A DNA stretch of 5,539 nt, from contig JANYKY010000123.1 in assembly GCA_025357975.1 (NCBI GenBank), forward strand, positions 1 to 5,539, written 5' to 3'. This stretch comes from Gemmatimonadaceae bacterium. GTDB lineage: Bacteria > Gemmatimonadota > Gemmatimonadetes > Gemmatimonadales > Gemmatimonadaceae. Positions 1 through 5,539 of this stretch are shown here, piece by piece. Within the stretch, counting starts at the first letter, position 1; the number at the start of each line of letters is the position of its first letter. Under the pieces are notes generated by a model. The model was given only the letters and a program-made list of their open reading frames with translations. It was not told where the DNA came from and did no database searches. The position numbers and the translations under genes are program-made.

Positions 1-66
1 CTCACACGACATCGCAACCATGCAAATAACTGCCATCCCACCCAAGTCGCGCAGGCGCCGATTCAT
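1..66 (-). CDS. N-terminus of a probable exported or lipoprotein gene, partial at left edge
   Basis: An ATG on the minus strand at 66-64 opens 22 codons that stay open to the window edge. The peptide starts MNRRLRDLGGMAVICMVAMS and then has Cys-Glu: a basic N-region (three Arg), a hydrophobic stretch and a Cys at residue 21. This resembles a signal peptide, possibly of a lipoprotein, but the box before the Cys (A-M-S-C) is a weak match to the consensus. A clear Shine-Dalgarno GGAG lies at 76-73 with a 6-nt spacer, which is the main support for the start. A GATAAT hexamer at 128-123 could be a -10 box about 57 nt upstream, without a good -35. The start codon overlaps (ATGA) the stop of a short unconvincing ORF upstream. 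Function is unknown because almost all of the gene is outside the window. Confidence 0.4.
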   Translation of the reverse strand, partial: MNRRLRDLGGMAVICMVAMSCE

Positions 67-267
67 TTCAAGCTCCGAGAAAATTGCATGGCCAAGCTTA
101 AAACCAGCTCCTGACATAGCTCATTATCTGAGGTGAAGCCAGACATCTTTAGCGGGCTACTGAGTGCGGCACCAACAATCGACCGCCAGCAGCTGACTCG
201 AGCGGAACGTATCGGGGCAAACGCGCTCTTTACTCCGAGGGCCACCGACCTAGCCTGAAGCACCCCA
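67..267. other. Intergenic stretch between the left-edge gene and the kinase pseudogene
   Basis: About 200 bp without a supported gene. The minus strand has a 66-codon frame from a GTG at 263 to a TGA at 63-65, but its product matches no family I know, its third codon positions are not strongly GC-biased, and its GTG has no clear Shine-Dalgarno. The region probably holds divergent promoters for the left-edge gene and the kinase copy. I see no convincing -35/-10 pair on the plus strand. Confidence 0.4.
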
Positions 268-1610
268 ATGCCATTAATCGACGAGCTCCGAATAGCCCTC
301 GGATCCTCCTATGACATCGAGCGAGAGCTCGGCGGCGGAGCATGAGTCGCGTCTTCGTCGGCGAAGAAGTCGCACTCGGCCGCAAGGTCGTCGTAAAAGT
401 CCTTGCACCCGTACTCGCCGCGGGCGTTAGCGCCGAGCGGTTTCAGCGAGAAATCGAGCTCGCTGCGCAACTGCAGCATCCGAACATCGTTCCGGTTCTC
501 ACCACCGGCGTTGCGGTCGGACTTCCATATTACACGATGCCATTCGTTGACGGACTCTCACTCCGCCAACGACTCGATCGAAATGCCGCCATCTCGATCG
601 GCCAGGCGAGCGCAATCCTCAAAGATGTCGCGGCTCGCACAGACGCACCCGGCGGAACGCTCACGCAAGCAGGCGCATCACTCGGCACCCGCCTACATGG
701 CTCCCGAGCAAATTTCGGCCGATCCCGATGTCGATCATCGTGCAGATATCTATTCGTTCGGTTGTGTCGCCTACGAGCTGGCTGACAGGCGCCGCGCCAT
801 TTGCGCATCGAAAGGCGAATCAACTATATGCCGCGCACATAACGGGGAAGCCGGCATCGCTGAAGGACCGTGGTCCCGATTGCCCGGACGAAGTTGTAAC
901 GCTCGTGATGAAGTGCCTCGAGAAAATTCTGTTCCCGGCCTCACGGTCGCGTCCAGGAATGCCGCTGTCCGCCTTCGAAATGTCGACGCAGCGCAAGTTG
1001 GACATGCCCTCGACGTCGGCGGTGTCATCGAAGGAACAGCTCGGCGATTCGGCGGACCGCTCAAGCTCACGGCTCAGCTCACCGATGTACGGAGTGGAAA
1101 AATTGTCTGGGCCGACAGCTGCGAACAACAGGCACAGGACGTATTCGCGGTAGAAGATACCATCGCAAAGGCGATTGTTGCTGCGTTGCAGCTGCGACTG
1201 AATCCACGCGATGCAAAACCTGCAGGTGTCACGAATGCACAAGGCACCAGCGACCTCGCCGCTTACGATCTATACCTTCGTGCCGAATATCTTCTGGCAC
1301 GTCGCGGAAAGTCATTCTACAGCGCGCTGAAGCTCTTTGAGCAGGCCACTGAGACGGACCCGAAATTTGCCAGAGCATACGCCGGCTATGCGATGGCCGC
1401 ATCAGTTCTCCCCGGATACTCGAAGACGCCCGCCGATTCGATCGTGCCGCTTGGATTGAGGGCAGCGAAGCGCGCAATCGACATCGATCGAAATCTGGCT
1501 GATGCTCACCTGGGTATGGCGAATCTGCGCACTTCTTTGCTAACTTTGTTACAGATCCGCGCTGGGATACGGTGCTCAAGCGAACAAATTCAGTACGGTG
1601 CCAGCGCTGA
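268..1610 (+). pseudogene. Degenerate tandem copy of the Ser/Thr kinase-TPR gene
   Basis: This region is collinear with the intact kinase gene at 1642-4017, from start codon to stop codon, with high nucleotide similarity in the retained parts, but it is broken throughout. Matches to the kinase move between frames. The start (MPLIDELRIALGSSYDIERE) is at 268. A 1-nt loss near 339-341 shifts to the frame of 342-690 (G-loop, Lys, FQREIELAAQL). Within that frame an in-frame 123-nt loss at about 632/633 removes the HRD and DFG motifs. A 2-nt loss near 688-691 follows (frame with APAYMAPEQ), then a 1-nt insertion at 781. A loss of about 310 nt near 925-930 removes the end of the kinase domain, the membrane helix and the start of the TolB-like domain. 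A loss of about 598 nt within 1528-1553 removes most TPRs and the tail. The last residues (DPRWDTVLKRTNSVRCQR) and TGA at 1608-1610 match the intact C-terminus. The net loss is 1033 nt, exactly the length difference. No active kinase can be made. Long frames at 342-785 and 403-1632 are chance mosaics of these pieces. Confidence 0.93.
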
Positions 1611-1624
1611 TGTACGTATTGCCA

Positions 1625-1644
1625 TAGGTTAGAGCACCTCAATG
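1625..1644 (+). promoter_or_regulatory. Conserved translation-start region of the kinase gene
   Basis: The ~17 nt before this ATG (TAGGTTAGAGCACCTCA) resemble those before the pseudogene ATG at 268 (TAGCCTGAAGCACCCCA), including AGCACC and the first two codons. Further upstream the two copies do not visibly match. The only Shine-Dalgarno-like element is a weak AGAG at 1631-1634, 7 nt from the ATG. The conservation supports 1642 as the true start and places the upstream edge of the duplicated unit close to the start codon. Confidence 0.35.
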
Positions 1645-4017
1645 CCGCTCCTCGACGACCTCCGCACCGTACTAGGATCCACCTACTCCATAGAACGGGA
1701 GCTCGGCGGCGGTGGCATGAGCCGCGTCTTCGTCGGAGAAGAAGTCGCACTCGGCCGCAAAGTCGTCGTCAAAGTCCTCGCGCCCGAGCTCGCCGCGGGA
1801 GTTAGCGCCGAGCGGTTTCAGAGAGAGATCAAGCTCGCTGCGCAGCTCCAGCACCCGAACATCGTTCCGGTTCTCGCAACCGGAATCGCGGCAGCACTTC
1901 CGTATTACACGATGCCGTTCGTCGACGGACTCTCGCTTCGTCAGCGACTCGAGCGTAATGCCGGCATGCCGATTGGCCAGGCGATCTCGATCCTCAAGGA
2001 TGTCGCACGCGCACTCGCATACGCGCACGATCATGGAATCGTACATCGCGACATCAAGCCTGAAAATATTCTGCTGCACGATGAAGCGGCGGTCGTAACT
2101 GATTTCGGAATTGCCAAGGCATTGAGTGCAGCACGGACCGATGCACCAGGCGGAACGCTTACGCAGGCTGGGTCGTCGCTCGGCACCCCTGCGTACATGG
2201 CGCCGGAACAGATATCGGCCGATCCCAATGTCGATCATCGTGCAGACATCTATTCGTTCGGTTGCGTAGCGTACGAGCTGCTGACGGGTGCGGGGCCCTT
2301 CTCGCATCGAACGCCGAATCAACTATACGCAGCGCACATCACCGAAAAACCGGCGTCATTAAAGGATCGTCGTCCCGATTGTCCGGACAGTGTTGCGGCC
2401 CTGGTGATGCAGTGCCTCGAGAAGGATCCTGCCAATCGGCCGCAGTCAGCGCGCGACATACTCCATGCGCTCGAATCAGTACAAACGTCCTCGACGACTG
2501 CGCCCTCTGCCGCGGCGGCGAAGGTACCGAAGCCGGCGCGCAGAGGCCGGCTCATGGTGGTCTCTGCAATCGCCGGCATTGCGGTGTTTTCCGGGGTTGC
2601 AGCATACGCCACACGAGCGAAGCCAAAGGCAGATATTCATTCACTCGCCGTGCTTCCGTTCACCAATATCGGTGGCGATAGTGCCAATGCCTATTTCGCT
2701 GAAGGGATGTCGGATGAGATCACGACGGAGCTTGCTCGCGTTCCCGGACTGACGCTTGCTTCGAGAAGTGCAGTTACGCGGCTCAAGGAAACCGACGCCG
2801 CGAAAATCGGACAGGCGCTCGATGTCGGCGGCGTAATCGACGGAACCGTTCGCCGGTTTGGTGACAAGCTCAAGCTCACCGCGCAGCTCACCGACGTGTC
2901 GAGCGGCAAGATTCTCTGGGCCGACAGCTACGAACAACCGGCCAAAGATGTCTTCGCAGTAGAGGACAGCATTGCAAAATCGATTGTTACCGCATTGCAG
3001 CTGCGTCTCAATTCCAAAGAAGCAAAGGCGGACGGCGTAACCAACGCTCAGGGCACGACAGACCTCGCAGCATACGACCTGTATCTCCGCGGCCGATACC
3101 TGCTCGCGCGCCGAGGACATTCTCTCTACAGCGCGCTCAAGCTGTTCGAGCAGGCAAGTGACAAGGATCCGAAGTTCGCAAAGGCGTATGCTGCGTATGC
3201 GATGACTGCCTCACTCATCCCCGTGTACACGGACACTCCAGCTGATTCGATCATCGCGCCCGGATTGAAAGCGGCGAGGCACGCGATCGAGCTCGACCCA
3301 AACCTTGCCGACGCGCATCTTGGGCTCGCGAATCTGCTTCTATTCGGGTACGCGTGGGATGATGCGCGAAAGGAGTTTCAGCGTGCGCTGGAGATAGAGC
3401 CAAACAATGCGACGGCGCATCAATGGGCCGGCGATCTCATGTACTTCCAGGGACGACCACGCGAAGGTCTGGCCGATATGCGCCGCGCGGTAGAGCTCGA
3501 TCCGTCATCCCCAATTGCTCACACTGATCTTGCGTACGTGCTGATCATCACGCGGCAGCTGGACGCGGCGCGCGCCGAAGTGGCAAAGTCGATGGAGATG
3601 GACAGCTCCCTCGCGTTGAACGAGGGGAACCTCGCGAATGTTCTTTACGACCAGGGCAAGTACGACTCGATTGCCGTGATTGATCACGGCAGAAGCAAGC
3701 CGACGACTGCGCTATTCCGTCTTGCAGCCCTCCTGAAACAAGGCAATAACGCGCACGCGAAACTGCTGCAGGACAGCATCGCCGCATATCTTCACCGCCC
3801 GCACGGCGACCCGGATGGAACCGGACGAGCGATGTTCTTTGCGGTGGTTGGGCAACCCGATTCTGCTTTCCGCTGGATGAACAACATGGTCGACGTGAAG
3901 TCCGGCTTCATCTTCAGCGGCGGATTCGCGTGCTATGATCAGTTCGTCGGTCTCTACTCGGATCCGCGCTGGGATGCATTGCTCAAGCGCACCAATGCGG
4001 TACGCTGCCAGCGGTGA
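1642..4017 (+). CDS. Membrane-anchored Ser/Thr protein kinase with TolB/FlgO-like domain and TPR repeats
   Basis: A 791-aa Hanks-type (PknB-like) kinase, intact. Residues 15-280 form the kinase domain: glycine loop LGGGGMSRVFVG (21-32), ATP-binding Lys44 (VVVKVL), alphaC Glu62 (FQREI), catalytic HRDIKPEN (135-142), DFG (154-156), an activation loop with several Thr/Ser (T172, T174, S178, S179) and GTPAYMAPEQ (181-190). All key catalytic residues are present, so it should be active. A basic, Ala/Pro-rich linker leads to one membrane helix at about 304-323. The part after the helix should lie outside the cytoplasmic membrane: a domain resembling the N-terminal region of TolB/FlgO-like proteins (about 332-460, starting IHSLAVLPF), then TPR-like repeats (about 476-660; clearest at 557-590, 591-624 and 625-657), then an unassigned tail. 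In related proteins TPRs bind proteins or peptides, so a sensor-kinase role is inferred; the ligand and substrates are unknown. The start is supported by similarity with the upstream copy's start. The gene follows its decayed paralogue by 31 nt and precedes a separate toxin-antitoxin operon. Confidence 0.95.
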   Translation: MPLLDDLRTVLGSTYSIERELGGGGMSRVFVGEEVALGRKVVVKVLAPELAAGVSAERFQREIKLAAQLQHPNIVPVLATGIAAALPYYTMPFVDGLSLRQRLERNAGMPIGQAISILKDVARALAYAHDHGIVHRDIKPENILLHDEAAVVTDFGIAKALSAARTDAPGGTLTQAGSSLGTPAYMAPEQISADPNVDHRADIYSFGCVAYELLTGAGPFSHRTPNQLYAAHITEKPASLKDRRPDCPDSVAALVMQCLEKDPANRPQSARDILHALESVQTSSTTAPSAAAAKVPKPARRGRLMVVSAIAGIAVFSGVAAYATRAKPKADIHSLAVLPFTNIGGDSANAYFAEGMSDEITTELARVPGLTLASRSAVTRLKETDAAKIGQALDVGGVIDGTVRRFGDKLKLTAQLTDVSSGKILWADSYEQPAKDVFAVEDSIAKSIVTALQLRLNSKEAKADGVTNAQGTTDLAAYDLYLRGRYLLARRGHSLYSALKLFEQASDKDPKFAKAYAAYAMTASLIPVYTDTPADSIIAPGLKAARHAIELDPNLADAHLGLANLLLFGYAWDDARKEFQRALEIEPNNATAHQWAGDLMYFQGRPREGLADMRRAVELDPSSPIAHTDLAYVLIITRQLDAARAEVAKSMEMDSSLALNEGNLANVLYDQGKYDSIAVIDHGRSKPTTALFRLAALLKQGNNAHAKLLQDSIAAYLHRPHGDPDGTGRAMFFAVVGQPDSAFRWMNNMVDVKSGFIFSGGFACYDQFVGLYSDPRWDALLKRTNAVRCQR

Positions 4018-4038
4018 ACGACCTCACTCACTCCCATT

Positions 4039-4066
4039 TTGTCCGAACCAGCTGTATGACTATATT
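4039..4066 (+). promoter_or_regulatory. Candidate sigma-70-type promoter of the toxin-antitoxin operon
   Basis: A -35-like TTGTCC at 4039-4044 and a -10-like TATATT at 4061-4066 are separated by 16 bp. They match the bacterial housekeeping consensus at 4/6 and 5/6 positions. Transcription would begin near 4073, leaving a leader of about 17 nt before the antitoxin ATG. The tract is visibly AT-richer than the genes around it. The -10 box falls inside the inverted repeat at 4053-4078. Consensus quality in this phylum is an assumption. Confidence 0.5.
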
Positions 4067-4078
4067 ACTGGTCATACA
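4053..4078 (+). promoter_or_regulatory. Inverted-repeat operator candidate for toxin-antitoxin autorepression
   Basis: Perfect 8-bp arms TGTATGAC (4053-4060) and GTCATACA (4071-4078) flank a 10-bp AT-rich centre that contains the candidate -10 box. Type II antitoxins of the Phd/YefM class commonly repress their own operon by binding such palindromes, with the toxin acting as co-repressor. The position, 11 nt before the antitoxin start, fits that. Binding by this antitoxin is inferred. Confidence 0.55.
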
Positions 4079-4089
4079 AGCGAGGTCTA

Positions 4090-4422
4090 ATGGCTCGGAA
4101 GGCCGCTATCCACCCCAAAGTCGTCCGCGAAGACCCAGTCCACGCTTACCGCGTTCGGGAGACGTTTGGCGCTGCCGTGCTTCGTCAAACCGTCGTCTCA
4201 GCCGCCGACTTCAAGGCGCAGTGCCTCTTTCTTATGGACGAAGTGCGGGATAAGGGAATTGAGTTCGTCATCACCAAACACAACCAGCCGGTCGCCCGGC
4301 TCGTGCCGATGCTCGACCACGTGGAGAGCAAATTCATTGGCCGTGGCGGCGGGATGATCGCGGTTGCCGGCGACATCGTTCGTCCAACCGCGCCGGACTG
4401 GGAAGAAGGTGCTGATATCTGA
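4090..4422 (+). CDS. Phd/YefM-family antitoxin
   Basis: A 110-aa protein. Residues 33-74 carry the Phd/YefM pattern: a Q-T-V-V-S-A-A-D-F-K start, a helix ending in MDEVRDKG, and EFVITKHNQPVARLVPM. In this family the N-terminal part dimerises and binds operator DNA, and the C-terminal part wraps around and blocks the toxin. Residues 75-110 would be that toxin-binding segment. An unusual basic extension of about 32 residues precedes the family start, making it longer than typical members (about 80-90 aa). The ATG at 4090 is preferred because GAGG (4082-4085), the candidate promoter and the inverted repeat sit directly upstream. A GTG at 4177 (residue 30) would give the classical length but lacks a close Shine-Dalgarno. 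The gene overlaps the toxin start, as expected for a co-translated pair. Confidence 0.88.
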   Translation: MARKAAIHPKVVREDPVHAYRVRETFGAAVLRQTVVSAADFKAQCLFLMDEVRDKGIEFVITKHNQPVARLVPMLDHVESKFIGRGGGMIAVAGDIVRPTAPDWEEGADI

Positions 4423-4873
4423 CCTGAACAACTCGGCCGTCCTGCTGCTCGATACGCACATCTGGGTCTGGGCGAGCACTGATCCCTCGAAGTTCAAGAA
4501 GACTGCGGTACGCGCAATCGAAAGTGCGGCGGCGGCGAGATCATTATTCGTGTCCGCGGCTTCTGTCTGGGAGATCTCACTGAAATGTCAAAAAGGCGAA
4601 TTGCTCATTTCCGGAGATCTGCGCACCTGGCTCCGAGACCAGCGACGGTACCCCGGAGTGCGAGTCGCGCCTATCAACGGAACGCTCGCAATCGACGCGA
4701 CATCACTCCCGGAATGGACGCGGAAGTCCGATAAGAAGGTGCACAAGGATCCGAACGATCGATTCATTGTTGCGGAAGCTCGACGACGAAACGCGGTGTT
4801 GATCACTTGTGACGCGCTCATGGTCGACTACGCGCGGAAAGGAAACGTTACGGTGTTCGACGCACGGCCTTAG
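4409..4873 (+). CDS. vapC: PIN-domain ribonuclease toxin (VapC-like)
   Basis: A 154-aa PIN-domain protein, a Mg-dependent endoribonuclease family whose toxin members cleave tRNA or rRNA. Numbered from the GTG start, the acidic residues expected of the active site are present: Asp15 in LLLDTHIWVW, Glu55 in VSAASVWEISLK, Asp117 in KDPNDRFIVAEA and Asp135 in LITCDALMVDY. The LLLDTHIW/SAASVWEI/DPxDR signature is the PIN subgroup often paired with Phd/YefM antitoxins, matching the upstream gene. The GTG at 4409 was chosen because it overlaps the antitoxin end by 14 nt and sits beside a purine-rich GGAAGAAG (4401-4408), though that spacing is very short. An in-frame TTG at 4364 would add 15 residues unlike the family. 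The family usually begins just before the LLLDTH motif, so a start at a downstream CTG is also possible. The RNA target cannot be told from sequence. Confidence 0.9.
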   Translation: MLISDLNNSAVLLLDTHIWVWASTDPSKFKKTAVRAIESAAAARSLFVSAASVWEISLKCQKGELLISGDLRTWLRDQRRYPGVRVAPINGTLAIDATSLPEWTRKSDKKVHKDPNDRFIVAEARRRNAVLITCDALMVDYARKGNVTVFDARP

Positions 4874-4887
4874 CTCGCTTCCAGCAC

Positions 4888-4908
4888 AAAGGTTCGATGG
4901 GGACCTTT
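4888..4908 (+). terminator. Hairpin between convergent genes, possible terminator
   Basis: AAAGGTTC (4888-4895) can pair with GGACCTTT (4901-4908): an 8-bp stem with one G-U pair and a 5-nt loop, followed by a short T-rich TCTT. It lies 15 nt after the toxin stop, in the 37-bp gap before the convergent ligD end. The stem is modest in GC content and the T-tract is weak, so it is a plausible rather than strong intrinsic terminator, mainly for the toxin operon. Confidence 0.4.
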
Positions 4909-4910
4909 CT

Positions 4911-5539
4911 TCAATTGAGGTTGGCTAACGCTCCCAGAATTTCGAGAAGGTCCGGCTTCTCGTTCAGCACATGGGCCACTGGATCGGCACCGAAGCGCTC
5001 CATTCTCTCGAGCGCATTCCCTATAGTGAAATTCCTTGGGTCGAGATCCGCGTTTACCTCATCCCAATTGAGAGGCATCGACACGGTCGCACCAGGAATT
5101 GGTCTCACGCTGAACGGAGCAACGATCAACTGGCCATGCCTGTTCTGCAGGTAATCGAGATAGACCTTGTCTCCACGCTTCGTAATGTGACGCGTAATGG
5201 TCGCGATATCGCCGACCTGCTTCAACATCAAACGCGCGATCAGCTCGCCGAGGGTGCGGCATTGATCGTACGTGAACTGTCGGCCGAGTGGAAGGAGGAT
5301 GTGCAGGCCAGATTTGCCGGTCGTCTTGATGTAGCTCAGCATGCCGGCGGCTTCGCATATCTCTCGGAGCGCGAGTGCGCACCTGATGACGTCAGAGAAC
5401 GGCGCTTCCTTCGGATCCAGATCGATCACGCACCAATCGGGAAACTCGAGCGAGTCGACCTGGCTATTCCAGATGTGGAGTGGGATCGAGCCCATGTTGG
5501 TGAGGTATTCAATGGATTCGACGTTGTCGGCGACGAAGT
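4911..5539 (-). CDS. ligD: LigD-type NHEJ polymerase/primase domain, C-terminal part, 5' end outside window
   Basis: About 208 codons are visible, ending at TGA (4913-4911) and open to the right edge. The protein matches the archaeo-eukaryotic primase-like polymerase domain of DNA ligase D, which fills and extends broken DNA ends, often with ribonucleotides, in Ku-dependent non-homologous end joining. Visible landmarks in order: GSIPLHIWNS just after the edge, the metal-binding DLDP at 5423-5412, KTTGKSGLHILLPL with its conserved His (SGLH at 5312-5301), and KVYLDYLQN with the third acidic residue at 5156-5154. These are followed by the typical VAPFSVRPIPGATVSMPLNW and DLDPRNFTI. All three catalytic acidic positions are present. 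The frame stays open upstream of the ATG at 5495, so that ATG is internal. Because the polymerase domain ends the protein, the gene is either a ligase-polymerase LigD or a stand-alone polymerase protein; the missing part decides. It converges on the toxin gene. Confidence 0.93.
   Translation of the reverse strand, partial: FVADNVESIEYLTNMGSIPLHIWNSQVDSLEFPDWCVIDLDPKEAPFSDVIRCALALREICEAAGMLSYIKTTGKSGLHILLPLGRQFTYDQCRTLGELIARLMLKQVGDIATITRHITKRGDKVYLDYLQNRHGQLIVAPFSVRPIPGATVSMPLNWDEVNADLDPRNFTIGNALERMERFGADPVAHVLNEKPDLLEILGALANLN

Noticed and set aside
63..263. 66-codon minus-strand frame starting at GTG 263, its stop overlapping the ATG at 66 (ATGA)
   Set aside because: The stop-start overlap hints at coupling, but the product matches no family I know, third-position GC bias is weak and no clear Shine-Dalgarno precedes the GTG.
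268..1610. Programmed frameshifting to make a functional kinase from the upstream copy
   Set aside because: Several separate shifts would be needed, and the catalytic loop, DFG motif, membrane helix and most TPRs are physically deleted.
403..1632. 409-codon plus-strand frame as a genuine gene
   Set aside because: It merges out-of-frame sequence with two in-frame remnants of the kinase gene and runs past the ancestral stop; it is part of the pseudogene.
1528..1641. Promoter for the intact kinase between the copies
   Set aside because: TTG-like hexamers occur near 1537-1551 but none has a -10 box at acceptable spacing, so no promoter is called.
4014..4253. 79-codon plus-strand frame beginning at the end of the kinase gene
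   Set aside because: It overlaps the promoter, operator and antitoxin gene in another frame and has low-complexity Arg/Ser-rich content typical of a shadow frame.
4364..4408. Longer toxin from the TTG at 4364
   Set aside because: The extra residues are antitoxin-coding sequence read in another frame, do not resemble PIN proteins, and no Shine-Dalgarno precedes the TTG.
5059..5382. 107-codon minus-strand frame within the LigD region
   Set aside because: It is a shadow of the LigD polymerase frame, which has clear family motifs throughout.
1..5539. CRISPR array, tRNA/rRNA gene, insertion sequence or phage element
   Set aside because: No regularly spaced repeats, tRNA-like or rRNA-like segments, transposase motifs or terminal inverted repeats were seen; the only long repeat is the kinase gene duplication.

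Overview
The window most resembles a soil or sediment Gemmatimonadota-type genome. This is inferred from protein style: a membrane-anchored Ser/Thr kinase fused to a TolB/FlgO-like domain and TPRs, with an N-terminus typical of the expanded kinase families in that phylum (Acidobacteriota is the main alternative). DNA is moderately GC-rich. Taxonomy cannot be proven from 5.5 kb.

Layout, left to right. (1) Positions 1-66, minus strand: the start of a gene running off the left edge, with a good Shine-Dalgarno and a signal-peptide-like N-terminus. Positions 67-267 hold no convincing gene. (2) Positions 268-1610, plus: a decayed tandem copy of the kinase gene that follows it. Aligned by eye, it carries five deletions (about 1, 123, 2, 310 and 598 nt) and one 1-nt insertion. 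These sum exactly to the 1033-nt length difference between the copies. The 123-nt deletion removes the catalytic loop and the DFG motif. (3) Positions 1642-4017, plus: the intact 791-aa kinase, made of kinase domain, one membrane helix, TolB/FlgO-like domain, TPRs and an unassigned C-terminal tail. (4) Positions 4039-4873, plus: a compact type II toxin-antitoxin operon with a candidate promoter, an inverted-repeat operator over the -10 box, a Phd/YefM-type antitoxin and an overlapping PIN-domain (VapC-like) toxin. (5) Positions 4911-5539, minus, convergent with the toxin: the C-terminal part of a LigD-type NHEJ polymerase domain, running off the right edge. A hairpin in the 37-bp convergent gap may terminate transcription of the toxin operon.

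The units look functionally independent: signalling (one live, one dead kinase copy), a self-regulated toxin-antitoxin module, and double-strand-break repair. I found no convincing new multi-gene system. The most informative features are the reconstructable decay of the kinase paralogue and the toxin-antitoxin control region.
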